64,000 nucleotides of DNA from Bradyrhizobium sp. B097 (GCF_038957035.1 NZ_CP152412.1:2414501-2478500), one strand, 5' to 3'. Shown: positions 8,228-16,304, counted from the first letter of the stretch. Made by a program: numbers and translations. The notes: a model not told the origin generated them from the letters alone.

Positions 8228-9088
8228 TTAAGTTGCTTTTAGCTCCATCTCGATCGGGGCGGTATATCCGATGGCGGAATGGAGTCGGGTTCGATTGTAG
8301 AAGCCCTCGATGAAGGCGAAGATATCGCGCAGGGCTTCGGCACGGGTCTTGTAGTTGCAATGATGAACGAGCTCGGTCTTCAAGGTATGGAAGAAGCTCT
8401 CCATCGGGGCGTTGTCGTAGCAGTCGGCCTTGCGGCTCATCGATGCGGTGATGCCGGCGGCCGACAGGATCGCGCGATAGTCCTGTGAGGCGTACTGCAC
8501 GCCGCGATCGGAGTGATGGATCAATCTGCCTTCCGGATGCTGCTGCTGGATTGCCATCTTCAAGGCGGACGAGGCGAGTTCGGCCTGCATGTGATCCCGC
8601 ATCGCCCAACCGACGATCTTGCGGCTGAAGAGGTCCATGATGGCCGCCAGATAGAGCCAGCCCTCCGCAGTCGGAATGTAGGTAATATCAGCGAGCCAGA
8701 TCCGGTTTGGGGCCGCGGCTGCAAAATGACGTTCGACGAGGTTCGGCGCGATCGGCAGGCCGTGGCGGCTGTCGGTGGTCCGAACGCGACGCGGTGATGC
8801 CATGATGGCGCGGATGCCATGCCGATGCATCAAGCGTTCGATCCGGCCACGGCTGGCGCCACGTCCCTGTATCCGCAGAGCGGCATGGACCCGCGGACTG
8901 CCATAGCGTCCGCCACTGTCTTGATAGACCTGTCGGATCGCAACCAGGAGCGCGGCATTGGTGGTTGCGCGTGCGCTCGCTGGGCGTTCACGCCAAGCGT
9001 AATAGCCGGCCGCCGAGACCCCGAGCACGGTGCACATCAGCCGCACCGGATAGGCGTCGCGATGGTCCTCAATGAAACAGAAGCTCAT
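8228..9088 (-). CDS. IS3-family transposase OrfB (DDE integrase domain, 286 aa)
   Basis: Catalytic part of the transposase. It begins MSFCFIEDHRDAYPVRLMCT with the HTH_21-type segment YYAWRERP, followed by the retroviral-integrase-like core with the three acidic residues in IWLADITYIP, IHHSDRGVQYAS and NAPMESFFHTLK. Its ATG overlaps the orfA stop (ATGA), and the functional product is normally the OrfAB fusion made by -1 frameshifting in orfA. Confidence 0.9.
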   Translation of the reverse strand: MSFCFIEDHRDAYPVRLMCTVLGVSAAGYYAWRERPASARATTNAALLVAIRQVYQDSGGRYGSPRVHAALRIQGRGASRGRIERLMHRHGIRAIMASPRRVRTTDSRHGLPIAPNLVERHFAAAAPNRIWLADITYIPTAEGWLYLAAIMDLFSRKIVGWAMRDHMQAELASSALKMAIQQQHPEGRLIHHSDRGVQYASQDYRAILSAAGITASMSRKADCYDNAPMESFFHTLKTELVHHCNYKTRAEALRDIFAFIEGFYNRTRLHSAIGYTAPIEMELKAT

Positions 9089-9399
9089 GTCCGGGTTCCG
9101 GCAAAGATCGCGATCGACTTTTTTAAAATGTCCCGCTCCATGCGCAGCCGCTCGTTCTCCTCGCGCAGCCGGGCGATCTCAGCAGCCTGGTCCGCCGGCA
9201 TCGGCGTCGCTTGCGTCGTGGGGCGCCGCGCCGCCGCTGCCGGCTCCTGCCGGAGCTTCTCCACCCAGCGCCGCAGCACCGAGTCACGCAGACCGAGTTC
9301 CTTGCCGACCGACGTGATCGACCGGCCACTCGACACCACGAGTTCAGCGGCCTGCCGCTTGTACTCCTCGGTAAACGACCGACGTTGACGCTCTTGCAT
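9085..9399 (-). CDS. IS3-family transposase OrfA (helix-turn-helix, 104 aa)
   Basis: DNA-binding subunit. It begins MQERQRRSFTEEYKRQAAEL, the HTH_Tnp_1 start, includes VGKELGLRDSVLRRWVEKLR and ends in a leucine-zipper-like coiled coil EIARLREENERLRMERDILKK. GGAGGTGT precedes the ATG at 9399. A slippery A AAA AAG lies at 9118-9124 within the DILKKS codons in the correct phase for a -1 shift into orfB. Confidence 0.9.
   Translation of the reverse strand: MQERQRRSFTEEYKRQAAELVVSSGRSITSVGKELGLRDSVLRRWVEKLRQEPAAAARRPTTQATPMPADQAAEIARLREENERLRMERDILKKSIAIFAGTRT
9118..9124 (-). promoter_or_regulatory. Programmed -1 ribosomal frameshift heptamer (A AAA AAG)
   Basis: The minus strand reads TTA AAA AAG in the orfA frame, giving the classical IS3-family slippery heptamer. 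A one-base slip joins orfA to the orfB frame without a stop, through ...VDRDLCRNPDMSFC..., producing the OrfAB transposase. Confidence 0.75.
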
Positions 9400-9967
9400 C
9401 CGACACCTCCGGGCTCTCTGAGCCTACTACAGGTGTCCACTCATTCGGAGGAGGTTCAATTGACCCTGCCCGTCGCCGATGGACAGCGTCAGTCCTCCCT
9501 CCTTACCGGTGTTTTTCATTACGGAGAGTTTCATTTGGACGCCGGCTAGGGAGAAGCGTGCTTTGGCGGCGTCTGCGGCACCTGGAGGTGGCGACGTGAC
9601 GCTCCCATCGCTCGGCAGTACGCGCACTGCACCCGGCAGATCGCCGCCGAGTGCCGTCAGCAAATCAAAATCGTTCCCCGATCGGACTTTGCCGGCGTGG
9701 TGCTTCTCCATCGCTTCGCGGAGCCTTTCTTCGGGGAGCATATTCGCGAAGAATGCGGGGAGGGCGTGTAGTGTGGGTTTGGGATCGCTGCGGAGCCCGC
9801 CGTTTGCGGACCTGAAGGATAGGCTCACGATGGGTGGCCTCGCGAGCTTTCGATATCCCGCCTCGAGGCTGAATGCGTTGAAGTCACCAGGAGTTCGGAC
9901 GATCGTGCCGACCTTCAGGTCCTGCAAGAATACGTCCAGCGATTGAATTTCGTTCGGGGCACGGACT

Positions 9968-10273
9968 TTAGGCATGATCGTCGTCGTCAGGTTCAGCAGT
10001 GAATGCAGGGCGGTCGTCGTCTTCAGAAGGGCGGAGTAGCGCTTGCACTCCAGGCACCATCGCTTGCGGGATCAGCATCAATTCCATGCCTAACGCGCGC
10101 GCGACGTTGATAAGTGTTGTTGCGCGAGCCGCAGCTCCCCCCTTCTCGATGTCGCGATAACTGGGGCGGGAAATGCCCGCGCGCTTGGCCACCTGCTCCT
10201 GGGTCAGTTTCGACTGCCGTCTCGCATCGTGCAGGAGCTTTCCTAGATCACGAAGAGCATCGGGGGATTTCAT
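9968..10273 (-). CDS. hipB: HipB-like antitoxin, XRE-family regulator (101 aa)
   Basis: Antitoxin and autorepressor of the hipBA module. The HTH_3 domain spans about residues 10-65: LGKLLHDARRQSKLTQEQVA, KRAGISRPSYRDIEKGG and LINVARALGMELMLIP. The C-terminus is acidic (EPDDDDHA), a tail typical of HipB. The start ATG at 10273 is used because the HTH begins soon after it; the frame extends to 10321 with no homology. It overlaps hipA by 8 bp. Because hipA is disrupted, this is probably now an orphan regulator. Likely operators lie just upstream at 10301-10389. Confidence 0.85.
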   Translation of the reverse strand: MKSPDALRDLGKLLHDARRQSKLTQEQVAKRAGISRPSYRDIEKGGAAARATTLINVARALGMELMLIPQAMVPGVQALLRPSEDDDRPAFTAEPDDDDHA

Positions 10274-10300
10274 GGTTGGTTTTCTTATCTTTTTGGAATT

Positions 10301-10389
10301 AATGATATTCAAAGTTACCATTATCTGGGACGATCAAGGATAAGGTAAGTTTACCTATCTTAAAGTCAATAATGATATCTAAACTTATC
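10301..10389 (-). promoter_or_regulatory. Candidate hipBA operator/promoter region
   Basis: An AT-rich block upstream of hipB contains a 19-bp direct repeat, AATGATATTCAAAGTTACC at 10301-10319 and AATGATATCTAAACTTATC at 10371-10389 (15 of 19 identical). Midway between them lies a dyad centred on GGTAAGTTTACC (10339-10359). Spaced operator copies ahead of a HipB gene are the usual arrangement for cooperative HipB binding. Assignment is by position and symmetry only. Confidence 0.5.
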
Positions 10390-10805
10390 AAAACGTCTCG
10401 GCGCCGGAAGCGGTACATTGCCCCATTCGGCCCTAGGGGATTAGGTTCAAGGAACGGATTCTGGCGCGCACCGATCTAGACGGAGGCCGGATGGCGATGC
10501 CGGAGCTTGACGCGCATTGGCGCGAACTTGCAGCGGCTGGGCGAAGAGAACCTCACCTCTTTGAAGATTTTGGGACGCGTTTGCCAGCCAATCGTCGCGG
10601 GCACCGACGATCCCGACGCTGCACCAGAGTCGCGGCCCGCTGGATCACACCGGCGGGCTCAACGCGGGTTAGCCTACAGGGGGCGTGAGCCCAGACGACG
10701 GTGACGAAGGATCCTGCAAAATCCTGACATGTGGGAGTCAGCACAAAGCGTACCGTGGTTCATATCTCAAGCGGATGACTAGCTCGGGATTACGTCTGGG
10801 CGCCT
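10390..10805. other. Island intergenic region without supported genes
   Basis: Two overlapping plus-strand frames (10491-10688 and 10507-10704, 65 codons each) lack ribosome binding sites and motifs. I see nothing else. Confidence 0.35.
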
Positions 10806-11003
10806 TTATGCGAACAGATGATCTGTCGCGGGCGTTTCTCCGCGACTCATAAACTTGAGCATCTCGATCGCGAAACGCTCTTCGGATAGGCGCCGTTCGA
10901 TGAAGTGAGTCTCGACGTCGCTAAGTTTGGTACGCAGCAACCCTTGGTAACGCTCGATGTTTTGCTCGTGCACGCGCAGCATCGCAATCTTTCGCTCTTC
11001 CAT
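10806..11003 (-). CDS. Small conserved hypothetical protein (65 aa, helical)
   Basis: Begins MEERKIAMLRVHEQNIERYQ, continues GLLRTKLSDVETHFIERRLS and EERFAIEMLKFMS. It is a fully helical, charged, cytoplasmic peptide of a type I recognise as frequent in Bradyrhizobium islands (HEQNIERYQ...L...RRLSEE pattern), without an assigned function. The ATG at 11003 has a weak upstream purine run. It is the only convincing gene between hipB and 11.7 kb. Confidence 0.6.
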   Translation of the reverse strand: MEERKIAMLRVHEQNIERYQGLLRTKLSDVETHFIERRLSEERFAIEMLKFMSRGETPATDHLFA

Positions 11004-11696
11004 GTACGCCCCCTATGTTATCGGAGGTGCTTTCGCGCCGGTACCGTCACCGATTACATGCAAGAATCTACGCCACGATGACGGTCACTTCGCCGCGACC
11101 GTCAAATTCGGAGTATGTCTTTCGCCAAATGAGGCGGCCCCAACGACCTTGTGTGTGGGGGACCTGTAAGGTCGGTCACCGGGGCCACCTGGCCAGTCCC
11201 GCGTCAGTCGAGATTGGTCGACCTAATCGCACACCCGAACCGCAGCTAAGGCAAGCGCGAACTGAACAACATCGGGAAGAAATGGCAATTTGTTTGGACG
11301 CGATTCACTTATGCTCGCTGACGGGCGCGTGCCTCAGCGGGGTGATACTCAGTCGCCGTTTTTCTGTTGCGGGAGCAAGTGGCAATTCACGCCGCGCTGG
11401 GGCCGTTTATTTTTGAGCGGGCACTTTCTGCAGATATCAAGGACGTTTGTGGGGCGATCAATTTCTAACAGGAACGAAGGGCGTTCGGAGGCGCTTGTTG
11501 CATATCCGGTGCACATCAAACCCTCCCGTTCACCAAGGCGGAAGCGCGCAGCGCCTCTCAGTCACCGATAGCGGCCGGACCATTTCGTGGATCGACGCCG
11601 GTGCATGGGCCAGATGATGGCGCGGATCGCGTGCGAACAGAAGCCGCTAGGAATCGGTCGCCTATGGGCGGCGATCACCAATGGCGGGTCAATCGT
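11004..11696. other. 690-bp stretch with no convincing gene
   Basis: The longest frames (11015-11416 and 11290-11571, plus strand) have compositions typical of GC-rich shadow frames, no ribosome binding site and no motif. Probably decayed island DNA. Confidence 0.35.
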
Positions 11697-11855
11697 CTAG
11701 CGCGGTTGGTCCGGATTTTCCTTCCACGTCGTCGAGTGCTCAGAAATCCACTTGGCCGCGTCGTGCTCCGTAACAAAACCCTTGATGACTTCTGTTTCGC
11801 CATCGGGCCATAGAATATCGATCCTCCAGCCGGTGCCGGGATTCTTGCAAGCCAT
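11697..11855 (-). CDS. Small hypothetical protein (52 aa)
   Basis: From the ATG at 11855 the peptide reads MACKNPGTGWRIDILWPDGE and ends AAKWISEHSTTWKENPDQPR. The pattern W-R-(V/I)-D-I...DG...G(F)...A..WI..HS..W is that of a small one-domain family seen in rhizobia, with a beta hairpin followed by a helix. Upstream in-frame ATGs at 11879 and 11930 are possible starts; none has a clear ribosome binding site. Function unknown. Confidence 0.5.
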   Translation of the reverse strand: MACKNPGTGWRIDILWPDGETEVIKGFVTEHDAAKWISEHSTTWKENPDQPR

Positions 11856-12013
11856 GAAAGCTGGTCGCTGCTCGATCATCGGGGGACTATGCGCCGACGG
11901 TGGCCGGCTACAAGCCAGTGATCCTGCCACACTTCGCTTTCTGGCCCCGCAATCCTATTGGCGCTGAAATCCCGATCGACGCCGATCCTTTCCGTGATCG
12001 GGAGCTCCGGTAG

Positions 12014-12274
12014 TCATCCCTCGATAATGAGGCGACCCAGGAACGCATTGCAGGCCCGCTCGGCTTCAGCGAACGTGCTGAAGGGCGATCCGGACACTTG
12101 AGCCGCGGGCATATTCAGAAAGTCTGGGCGATATGACGCAACAAAACCGGGCTCTCCATGTAGGCCAGGTCCACTTCGGCTCTCGCTGCTGATAACGAAT
12201 GAATAGTCGTCGCTGCTTGCGATCCAAATTTCCAGATCCTCAGCAGTATCCACGCGGCGAAAGTGCAGGGCCAT
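12014..12274 (-). CDS. Hypothetical protein (86 aa)
   Basis: The ATG at 12274 is preceded by GGTGGAGGGTGAA, a good ribosome binding site. The protein reads MALHFRRVDTAEDLEIWIAS, then SDDYSFVISSESRSGPGLHG, and ends AEAERACNAFLGRLIIEG. A soluble alpha/beta protein is likely; I do not recognise the family. It lies in a run of small island genes on the minus strand. Confidence 0.55.
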   Translation of the reverse strand: MALHFRRVDTAEDLEIWIASSDDYSFVISSESRSGPGLHGEPGFVASYRPDFLNMPAAQVSGSPFSTFAEAERACNAFLGRLIIEG

Positions 12275-12332
12275 TTCACCCTCCACCAGGCAGAGGTCCA
12301 GGCTTGGTCCTCCGCGGTCATCCAGATGACGC

Positions 12333-12530
12333 TTAACCTGCTTTTGTGCGGTTGGCCGCTTCAGCCTCCCGCGCCAGCCGCTCCACCTTTAGGCGCTCTC
12401 GATTGTCGTGGAGTGCTTTTTGCGCTTTCGCGTATTCGGTCATAGTTTCCTTCGTCCTGACCGCTTTAAATATCTTATGGGCTTCGCGTTCTGCAGCTGT
12501 CGACGCCCGGCGGTTTCGGTCGTTAATCAT
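12333..12530 (-). CDS. Small charged hypothetical protein (65 aa)
   Basis: GGGAGGTCAACC precedes the ATG at 12530. The sequence is highly charged and helical: MINDRNRRASTAAEREAHKI, then FKAVRTKETMTEYAKAQKAL and RERLKVERLAREAEAANR. Similar small coiled peptides occur widely in rhizobial accessory DNA. Function unknown. The strong ribosome binding site supports the short start over the 111-codon frame. Confidence 0.6.
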   Translation of the reverse strand: MINDRNRRASTAAEREAHKIFKAVRTKETMTEYAKAQKALHDNRERLKVERLAREAEAANRTKAG

Positions 12531-12595
12531 TGGTTGACCTCCCATTTGGGCTCGATGAGCTAACGCATAGATATGGCTTTCGATCCTGTCGGCTA

Positions 12596-13714
12596 GCGGG
12601 CAACTCGAGGTCTCCGGTTGCTGTCCACGACTACGAAACCGACCTCGTCCATTATGCCTATGCCCCATTTGGGCTCGAAGTGACCGCCAACGGCACGATC
12701 CTGATCGCTACCAAGCCAAGCGGTGGTGTGCCAGCGGCGGGGCGAATCTATTATTCGAGCGTCAGCGCGCCAAGCACGATTTCCTCGATCGATACCACCA
12801 TCAAGTCCGGGTACTCCACCTGCCTGGCCGACGTTGCCTATTTCCTCGAGGAGGAGGACGGGAACGGTATTGCCAACCGCAGGAGCCAGGTTGCGGTCGT
12901 CGATTGCTCCGGCACACCAAGCGTGACACTGGTAGACCTTGCCACGCAGGAGGCCACCATCGTGTGTATCGCGCAGGGCGGACCTCCGGCCAAAATCTGG
13001 AACTCAGGCTCACACATCTTCGTGCTGTGAAATTCGACCAACAACAACACGACGGATCAGAACGAACACCAGTATCTCGGCCGCTTTGACCCCGTGGCGC
13101 TGGACGCTGCGGGCGGCAAATTCTTCTCTGAATTCATCTACGCCGAATGGGAGTATTTCTGCGAAAACGCGCGCTATTTCGGTGGCAAAAACTACATTAT
13201 CATGTTGCAGCCGGGCAATTCTGACGGGCGCCTGCTCGTGATCGACGAGGATCTATCACCGGCCAGCGCGACGCTACTCCCGCTTGGCACGTTCCCCGTG
13301 CGGACCAACGACGATTGTGCCTCGGCCCTCAGTATCAACCTCGGCGAGATCAAGACGGGCAACCTATTCTACGGATCGACCGAGCCCAGCGAGCCGCGGC
13401 CCACCTGGCTGTCCTCCAGTGATGTCCGCAACAATGGCCATTCTGTCTGGTACAGTTTTGTCGCGCCCGCAACGACGACCTACACTCTTTCGGTCTCGGA
13501 TTTGTCCGGCAATTCAACATTCAGCGTCGACGCCTAATACTGGGACGCCGCTCGGCTCGCTCACGCATGAAGCGGGTGCCGGAGCGACCTTCACATCTTC
13601 GCCATTGACGTCTCGCTCTCCGCCACGGCTGGGATCACCTACATGCTGTCGGTTCACCGTGAAGGCGGATCGTGGAGCGAAACCGAGGGCAGTTGCAGGC
13701 TTACGATAACCTAG
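12596..13714 (+). pseudogene. Remnant of a secreted beta-rich protein with an in-frame stop and a frameshift
   Basis: One coding frame runs from about 12596 to 13537, broken by a TGA at 13028-13030 (HIFVL-stop-NSTNNNTTDQNE). After 13537 homology-like coding continues in another frame to TAG at 13712-13714 (IDVSLSATAGITYMLSVHRE). The pieces NDDCASALSINLGE and GHSVWYSFVAPATTTYTLSV form a domain common in secreted bacterial proteins (NDxCxxA...G...W..F.AP..G.Y...). There is no start codon with a ribosome binding site and no signal peptide at the left end, so the 5' end is also missing. Three lesions argue against function. Confidence 0.65.
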
Positions 13715-13799
13715 CGCGGGATTCATCAGGTCGTGCGTGCAAATCCGGAGGGCAGTGCAAGGAGCGTTATGATGCCGAGACTGTTAATCTCCGCGTCAC

Positions 13800-13976
13800 T
13801 TACGCCCCTTGCTTCCCCTTCGGGGGTTTTGCTGGGGCTGCCGGTCGGCTTCCTTGGGTCGGCTGCACCGGGGGCATCGGCACCTTGACCGGTTTCGGCG
13901 GCAGAATGGAGCCCTGGTTAATCCGATGACCGGCTAAATCGGGACCGATATTGATCGTCTTCTTCTCATCGCTCAT
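13800..13976 (-). CDS. Short Pro-rich protein (58 aa), partner of the 2-TM protein upstream
   Basis: ATG at 13976, TAA at 13800-13802. The peptide reads MSDEKKTINIGPDLAGHRIN, then QGSILPPKPVKVPMPPVQPT and a basic Pro/Ala/Gly/Lys tail. It begins 2 bp after the stop of the upstream membrane-protein gene, so the two form a tight operon. The N-terminal third is folded-like (TINIGPDL.GHRI..GSILPPKP), while the rest resembles a polyproline SH3-type ligand. No known family can be assigned. Confidence 0.6.
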   Translation of the reverse strand: MSDEKKTINIGPDLAGHRINQGSILPPKPVKVPMPPVQPTQGSRPAAPAKPPKGKQGA

Positions 13977-13978
13977 TT

Positions 13979-14488
13979 TTAGACCTCTTCGCTTTGGTTT
14001 TGATAGATCGAAAAATATGCCTGAACCTCTTCGTCAGCTTGCTTCTCGAGGCGTTTATTTACCGGCAGCCCAGCTGCTGGAAATGCCTTCTGTAATGCGG
14101 CGGAAATTCTCTTCTTAAAAGCAAAGCGGAGATCGTGGATGTCTTCGTCATACACGAGCCCCTTGGATACGCGATACCAATTGTCCTCTGCCGCTAGACT
14201 TATTGCGTTCAAATCTTGAGACAGTCCCGCGAGTGCTCGCAAGCGAGTCTTGTAGGGTAGATACTCTTTCACCACCTGCAGAACCTGCGACCCGGCGACG
14301 ATAAAGGCCCAAACGAAGGAATAATCCTTGAAAATGGCCCAACCGCCGATCGACGAACTTGCTGCGATTGCAAGCGTGGCCTTGATGGTGCGATCAATCG
14401 TTTCGGTTCTTCCGAGGCAAAGGTCAATGTAACGGGCGTCACGCTTGAGCGTCACCAACTCCTGCCAATAAATGCGTTGCATGTCCAT
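13979..14488 (-). CDS. Two-TM membrane protein, SLATT-like architecture (169 aa)
   Basis: ATG at 14488 with GGAGG 13 bases upstream; an upstream ATG at 14530 would add 14 residues. After an N-terminal helix (MDMQRIYWQELVTLKRDARY) come two hydrophobic segments, ATLAIAASSSIGGWAIF and FVWAFIVAGSQVLQVV, joined by a short turn. A long cytoplasmic helical region follows, with ALAGLSQDLNAISLAAEDNW. This N-helix, two-TM hairpin and C-terminal helix order is that of SLATT/S-4TM-type effectors associated with bacterial conflict systems. The relation is by topology, not by a clear motif. It is co-transcribed with the 58-aa Pro-rich gene. Confidence 0.6.
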   Translation of the reverse strand: MDMQRIYWQELVTLKRDARYIDLCLGRTETIDRTIKATLAIAASSSIGGWAIFKDYSFVWAFIVAGSQVLQVVKEYLPYKTRLRALAGLSQDLNAISLAAEDNWYRVSKGLVYDEDIHDLRFAFKKRISAALQKAFPAAGLPVNKRLEKQADEEVQAYFSIYQNQSEEV

Positions 14489-14629
14489 GAGTGAACTTTC
14501 TACCTCCGCTCGGATAGTATGAGTCTGCATCTTTCCGGATCGGGATTGCTGGTCCGGCAGATCTCCCTCATTTTTTCGATGCTACAGTTCATCGAAATCG
14601 TGCTCGCCTCGATCTGGCTGCTTGCGATC

Positions 14630-14863
14630 TTAAGCGTTTTGGACGAAAGGCATGTGGCCCGTATATCCGCCGAAACCATTCTTCGAATTGACGGTGCCGC
14701 AGTCGCCGCGGCTAGTGCCGCTGCTGATAATCACGTCATCGCCGAAACGCGCGGAATCTGGCTCTCGCAGTCGCCTTACGATTTCGCTGTGGGCGGTCGC
14801 AATAAGGGCCGCGGTTGGATCTTTTTCTGATGACAAAAGATGGGGCAGTATGAAAACGGCCAC
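14630..14863 (-). CDS. Conserved hypothetical with GxVNxKNxFGGYxG motif (77 aa), possibly 5' truncated
   Basis: The frame ends with EIVRRLREPDSARFGDDVII and CGTVNSKNGFGGYTGHMPFV. These are the signature of a small family of proteobacterial lipoproteins or secreted proteins (R-L-x-D-P-x-S-A-x-F ... G-x-V-N-x-K-N-x-x-G-G-Y-x-G-x-x-P-F). Two potential hydrophobic segments lie upstream in the same open frame (GCSLYLWGIF, GLAAGIVAVFILP), but no ATG is available back to a TGA near 15020, so only a GTG at 14863 can start it. Possibly the 5' end was lost. Confidence 0.5.
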   Translation of the reverse strand: MAVFILPHLLSSEKDPTAALIATAHSEIVRRLREPDSARFGDDVIISSGTSRGDCGTVNSKNGFGGYTGHMPFVQNA

Positions 14864-15030
14864 AATGCCCGCGGCAAGCCCAAGGCAGCAATTGCCCGAG
14901 ATCGGCTCATTGAAAATGCCCCATAAATAAAGCGAGCAGCCTACTGCAACTTGGGCGGGCAGGGAAGTGACGGCCGCGCCTCGGAGGCTGCCCAGTAGTT
15001 CTACGGTATCCGACGTTCACGCAATACGGC

Positions 15031-15231
15031 GTGCAGGTCCGCTACGAGTTTCATCAGGAGATCGCGTACCGATCGATTATGACGATCGAAAGCGATCTCA
15101 TTCCGGAAACCGCAGGTCCTTGGGTGATTATCCGCATCGACTATAGCCTCCAAGCGAACACGCCGCACGGTGACTGGTTCGCGATTCTCGACGGCACCAA
15201 TCTCGGCGCACCGGTGTTGCCGATACCGTAA
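15031..15231 (+). pseudogene. C-terminal remnant of an unrecognised protein
   Basis: The frame ending at TAA 15229-15231 is open well upstream of the GTG at 15031. It reads as a beta-rich domain (YPTFTQYGVQVRYEF, RSIMTIESDLIPET, PWVIIRIDYSLQANTP, DWFAILDGTNLGAPVLPIP). No ribosome binding site is visible at the GTG, and the coding signal starts before it, so this is likely the tail of a gene whose 5' part was removed. Function unknown. Confidence 0.4.
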
Positions 15232-15499
15232 CGCGAATTCTGAATATGGAGCGCGCTGGCTTGCACAGACCACCGCGCTTCATCCTCGGCGTAGTCATCT
15301 TGGCGTCGGGGCCGCCCAGCTGGAGGTGATGGAATTAACAACACCAGCAGTGCGAGTCGCGATTTCCATTTCGCGGTGATCGCGCCAGTGCCACAAGCCC
15401 GTCGCCGCGGATATACCGGCGGCGGGCTCGTTCTAACTTTGTCAGTTGCCTGCGCCACCACAGCCTGCCAAGACGAGCGGTCACCTTCGGGAAATTGCA

Positions 15500-15838
15500 A
15501 TGTGGAACGGGATCGCAGCGTGGGGAACGCTCATCGAGTTTATTGGCTTCGTGACGCTCGGTTACGAGGTGTGGCAGACAACCAAAATCACGACTATTGA
15601 AGCCGTTGATATCGCGCAAACGAAGACGGCGTTCGAGCAACTGATCATTTCGGACGGCCCCGAGGGGCGCGTCGATATTACAGGTGGCGTGCTCGGCAAG
15701 CAGATCGATGCCCGCCGGAAAGCCGTCGACGAACTGCGGGAGCGGATGACCCTCATCGTGCGCGGGCTGGTCATCAGCGCAGCCGGCGCCGCCCTTCAGG
15801 TGGTTGGCAACTTCGGCCAAGCGATGAACGCTAATTGA
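15500..15838 (+). CDS. Small membrane protein, hypothetical (112 aa)
   Basis: The ATG at 15500 (CGGGAAATTGCA upstream) gives MWNGIAAWGTLIEFIGFVTL as an N-terminal membrane segment. A charged, soluble middle follows (FEQLIISDGPEGRVDITGGV, ARRKAVDELRERMT), and then a second hydrophobic segment LIVRGLVISAAGAALQVVG. Both termini would lie on the same side with the middle on the other. I do not recognise the family. The neighbouring genes are decayed. Confidence 0.5.
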   Translation: MWNGIAAWGTLIEFIGFVTLGYEVWQTTKITTIEAVDIAQTKTAFEQLIISDGPEGRVDITGGVLGKQIDARRKAVDELRERMTLIVRGLVISAAGAALQVVGNFGQAMNAN

Positions 15839-15871
15839 AAGCGCTCGAAGGTGCCGGCCGCAGTAGCCGGC

Positions 15872-16304
15872 TTAGTCGGGGAAACGGAGCGCCTTGCCAA
15901 CAGCGATACTGAATCTCGCCCGCTCTTCATTGTGCGTGCTCAAGTTGTTCGACAGGCCAATGAGGGAGCTGCCCGCTCCGTGAGGATCATAGCCGAGCTT
16001 GCGCAGCACGACCGGGGCAAACCTTTCGCCTTCAGCATAGGCCAGCATCCGCGCGCCCAGCTCTAGTCCGGCTCTTATCCCGCCTGGCCGATACCATGTC
16101 GCCGTATCTCTTGCGGCTTCGGTCTTCCAGGGTGACAAATGGCTTCGGCAATTCCGTCTGGACATTGGCGAGGAACAACATTTGACGGCAAACTTCCATT
16201 CGTAAATCAAAAAAGGTCCTGATCGGTCGTCCAATAAATTCGGCAGCGAACCAGACCATCACACCGGTCGCTGCCAACCCCAAATAGGAAAGAATCGGGC
16301 CCAT
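15872..16304 (-). pseudogene. Frameshifted small membrane-anchored protein
   Basis: From ATG 16304 the frame reads MGPILSYLGLAATGVMVWFA (a membrane anchor) and DLRMEVCRQMLFLANVQTEL. Near 16075 it runs out of frame. The continuation IRAGLELGARMLAYAEGERF, APVVLRKLGYDPHGAGSSLI and FSIAVGKALRFPD is in the adjacent frame to the stop at 15872. A single indel therefore splits a roughly 145-residue protein. The family (TM anchor plus helical domain ending ...ARFSIAVGKALRF) is common in Bradyrhizobium; function unknown. Confidence 0.6.

Larger units (their letters stand above)
8200..9458 (-). mobile_element. Complete IS3-family insertion sequence (1,259 bp) inside hipA
   Basis: Imperfect terminal inverted repeats: the left end begins TGATCTTCCCCCGAA and the right end, read inward on the minus strand, begins TGAACCTCCTCCGAA; both continue into AGTGGACA. 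A 4-bp direct repeat ATTG flanks it (8196-8199 and 9459-9462). It encodes overlapping orfA and orfB on the minus strand with a programmed frameshift signal. The ends, the overlap and the frameshift site all look intact, so it may still be mobile. A 114-bp piece nearly identical to its left end lies at 26464-26577. Confidence 0.92.
7468..9975 (-). pseudogene. hipA: hipA toxin kinase, interrupted by an IS3-family element
   Basis: HipA is the Ser/Thr kinase of the HipBA toxin-antitoxin system (the E. coli enzyme phosphorylates GltX). The N-terminal part (9975 down to 9459) reads MPKVRAPNEIQSLDVFLQDL and later AKARFSLAGVQMKLSV, typical HipA. The C-terminal part (8199 down to 7468) has VLLVKRFDR, the catalytic loop IGNGDMHLKNWS and the metal-binding PVYDVLSS. 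Between them lies an insertion sequence (8200-9458) with a 4-bp ATTG target duplication. Removing the element and one ATTG restores an open frame, ...GDGQGQYIAKFPS..., so the gene was intact before insertion. The start overlaps hipB by 8 bp. As it stands no full kinase can be made. Confidence 0.9.

Noticed and set aside
10491..10704. Two overlapping 65-codon plus-strand frames
   Set aside because: No ribosome binding site, no family pattern, and they are mutually exclusive phases of the same DNA.
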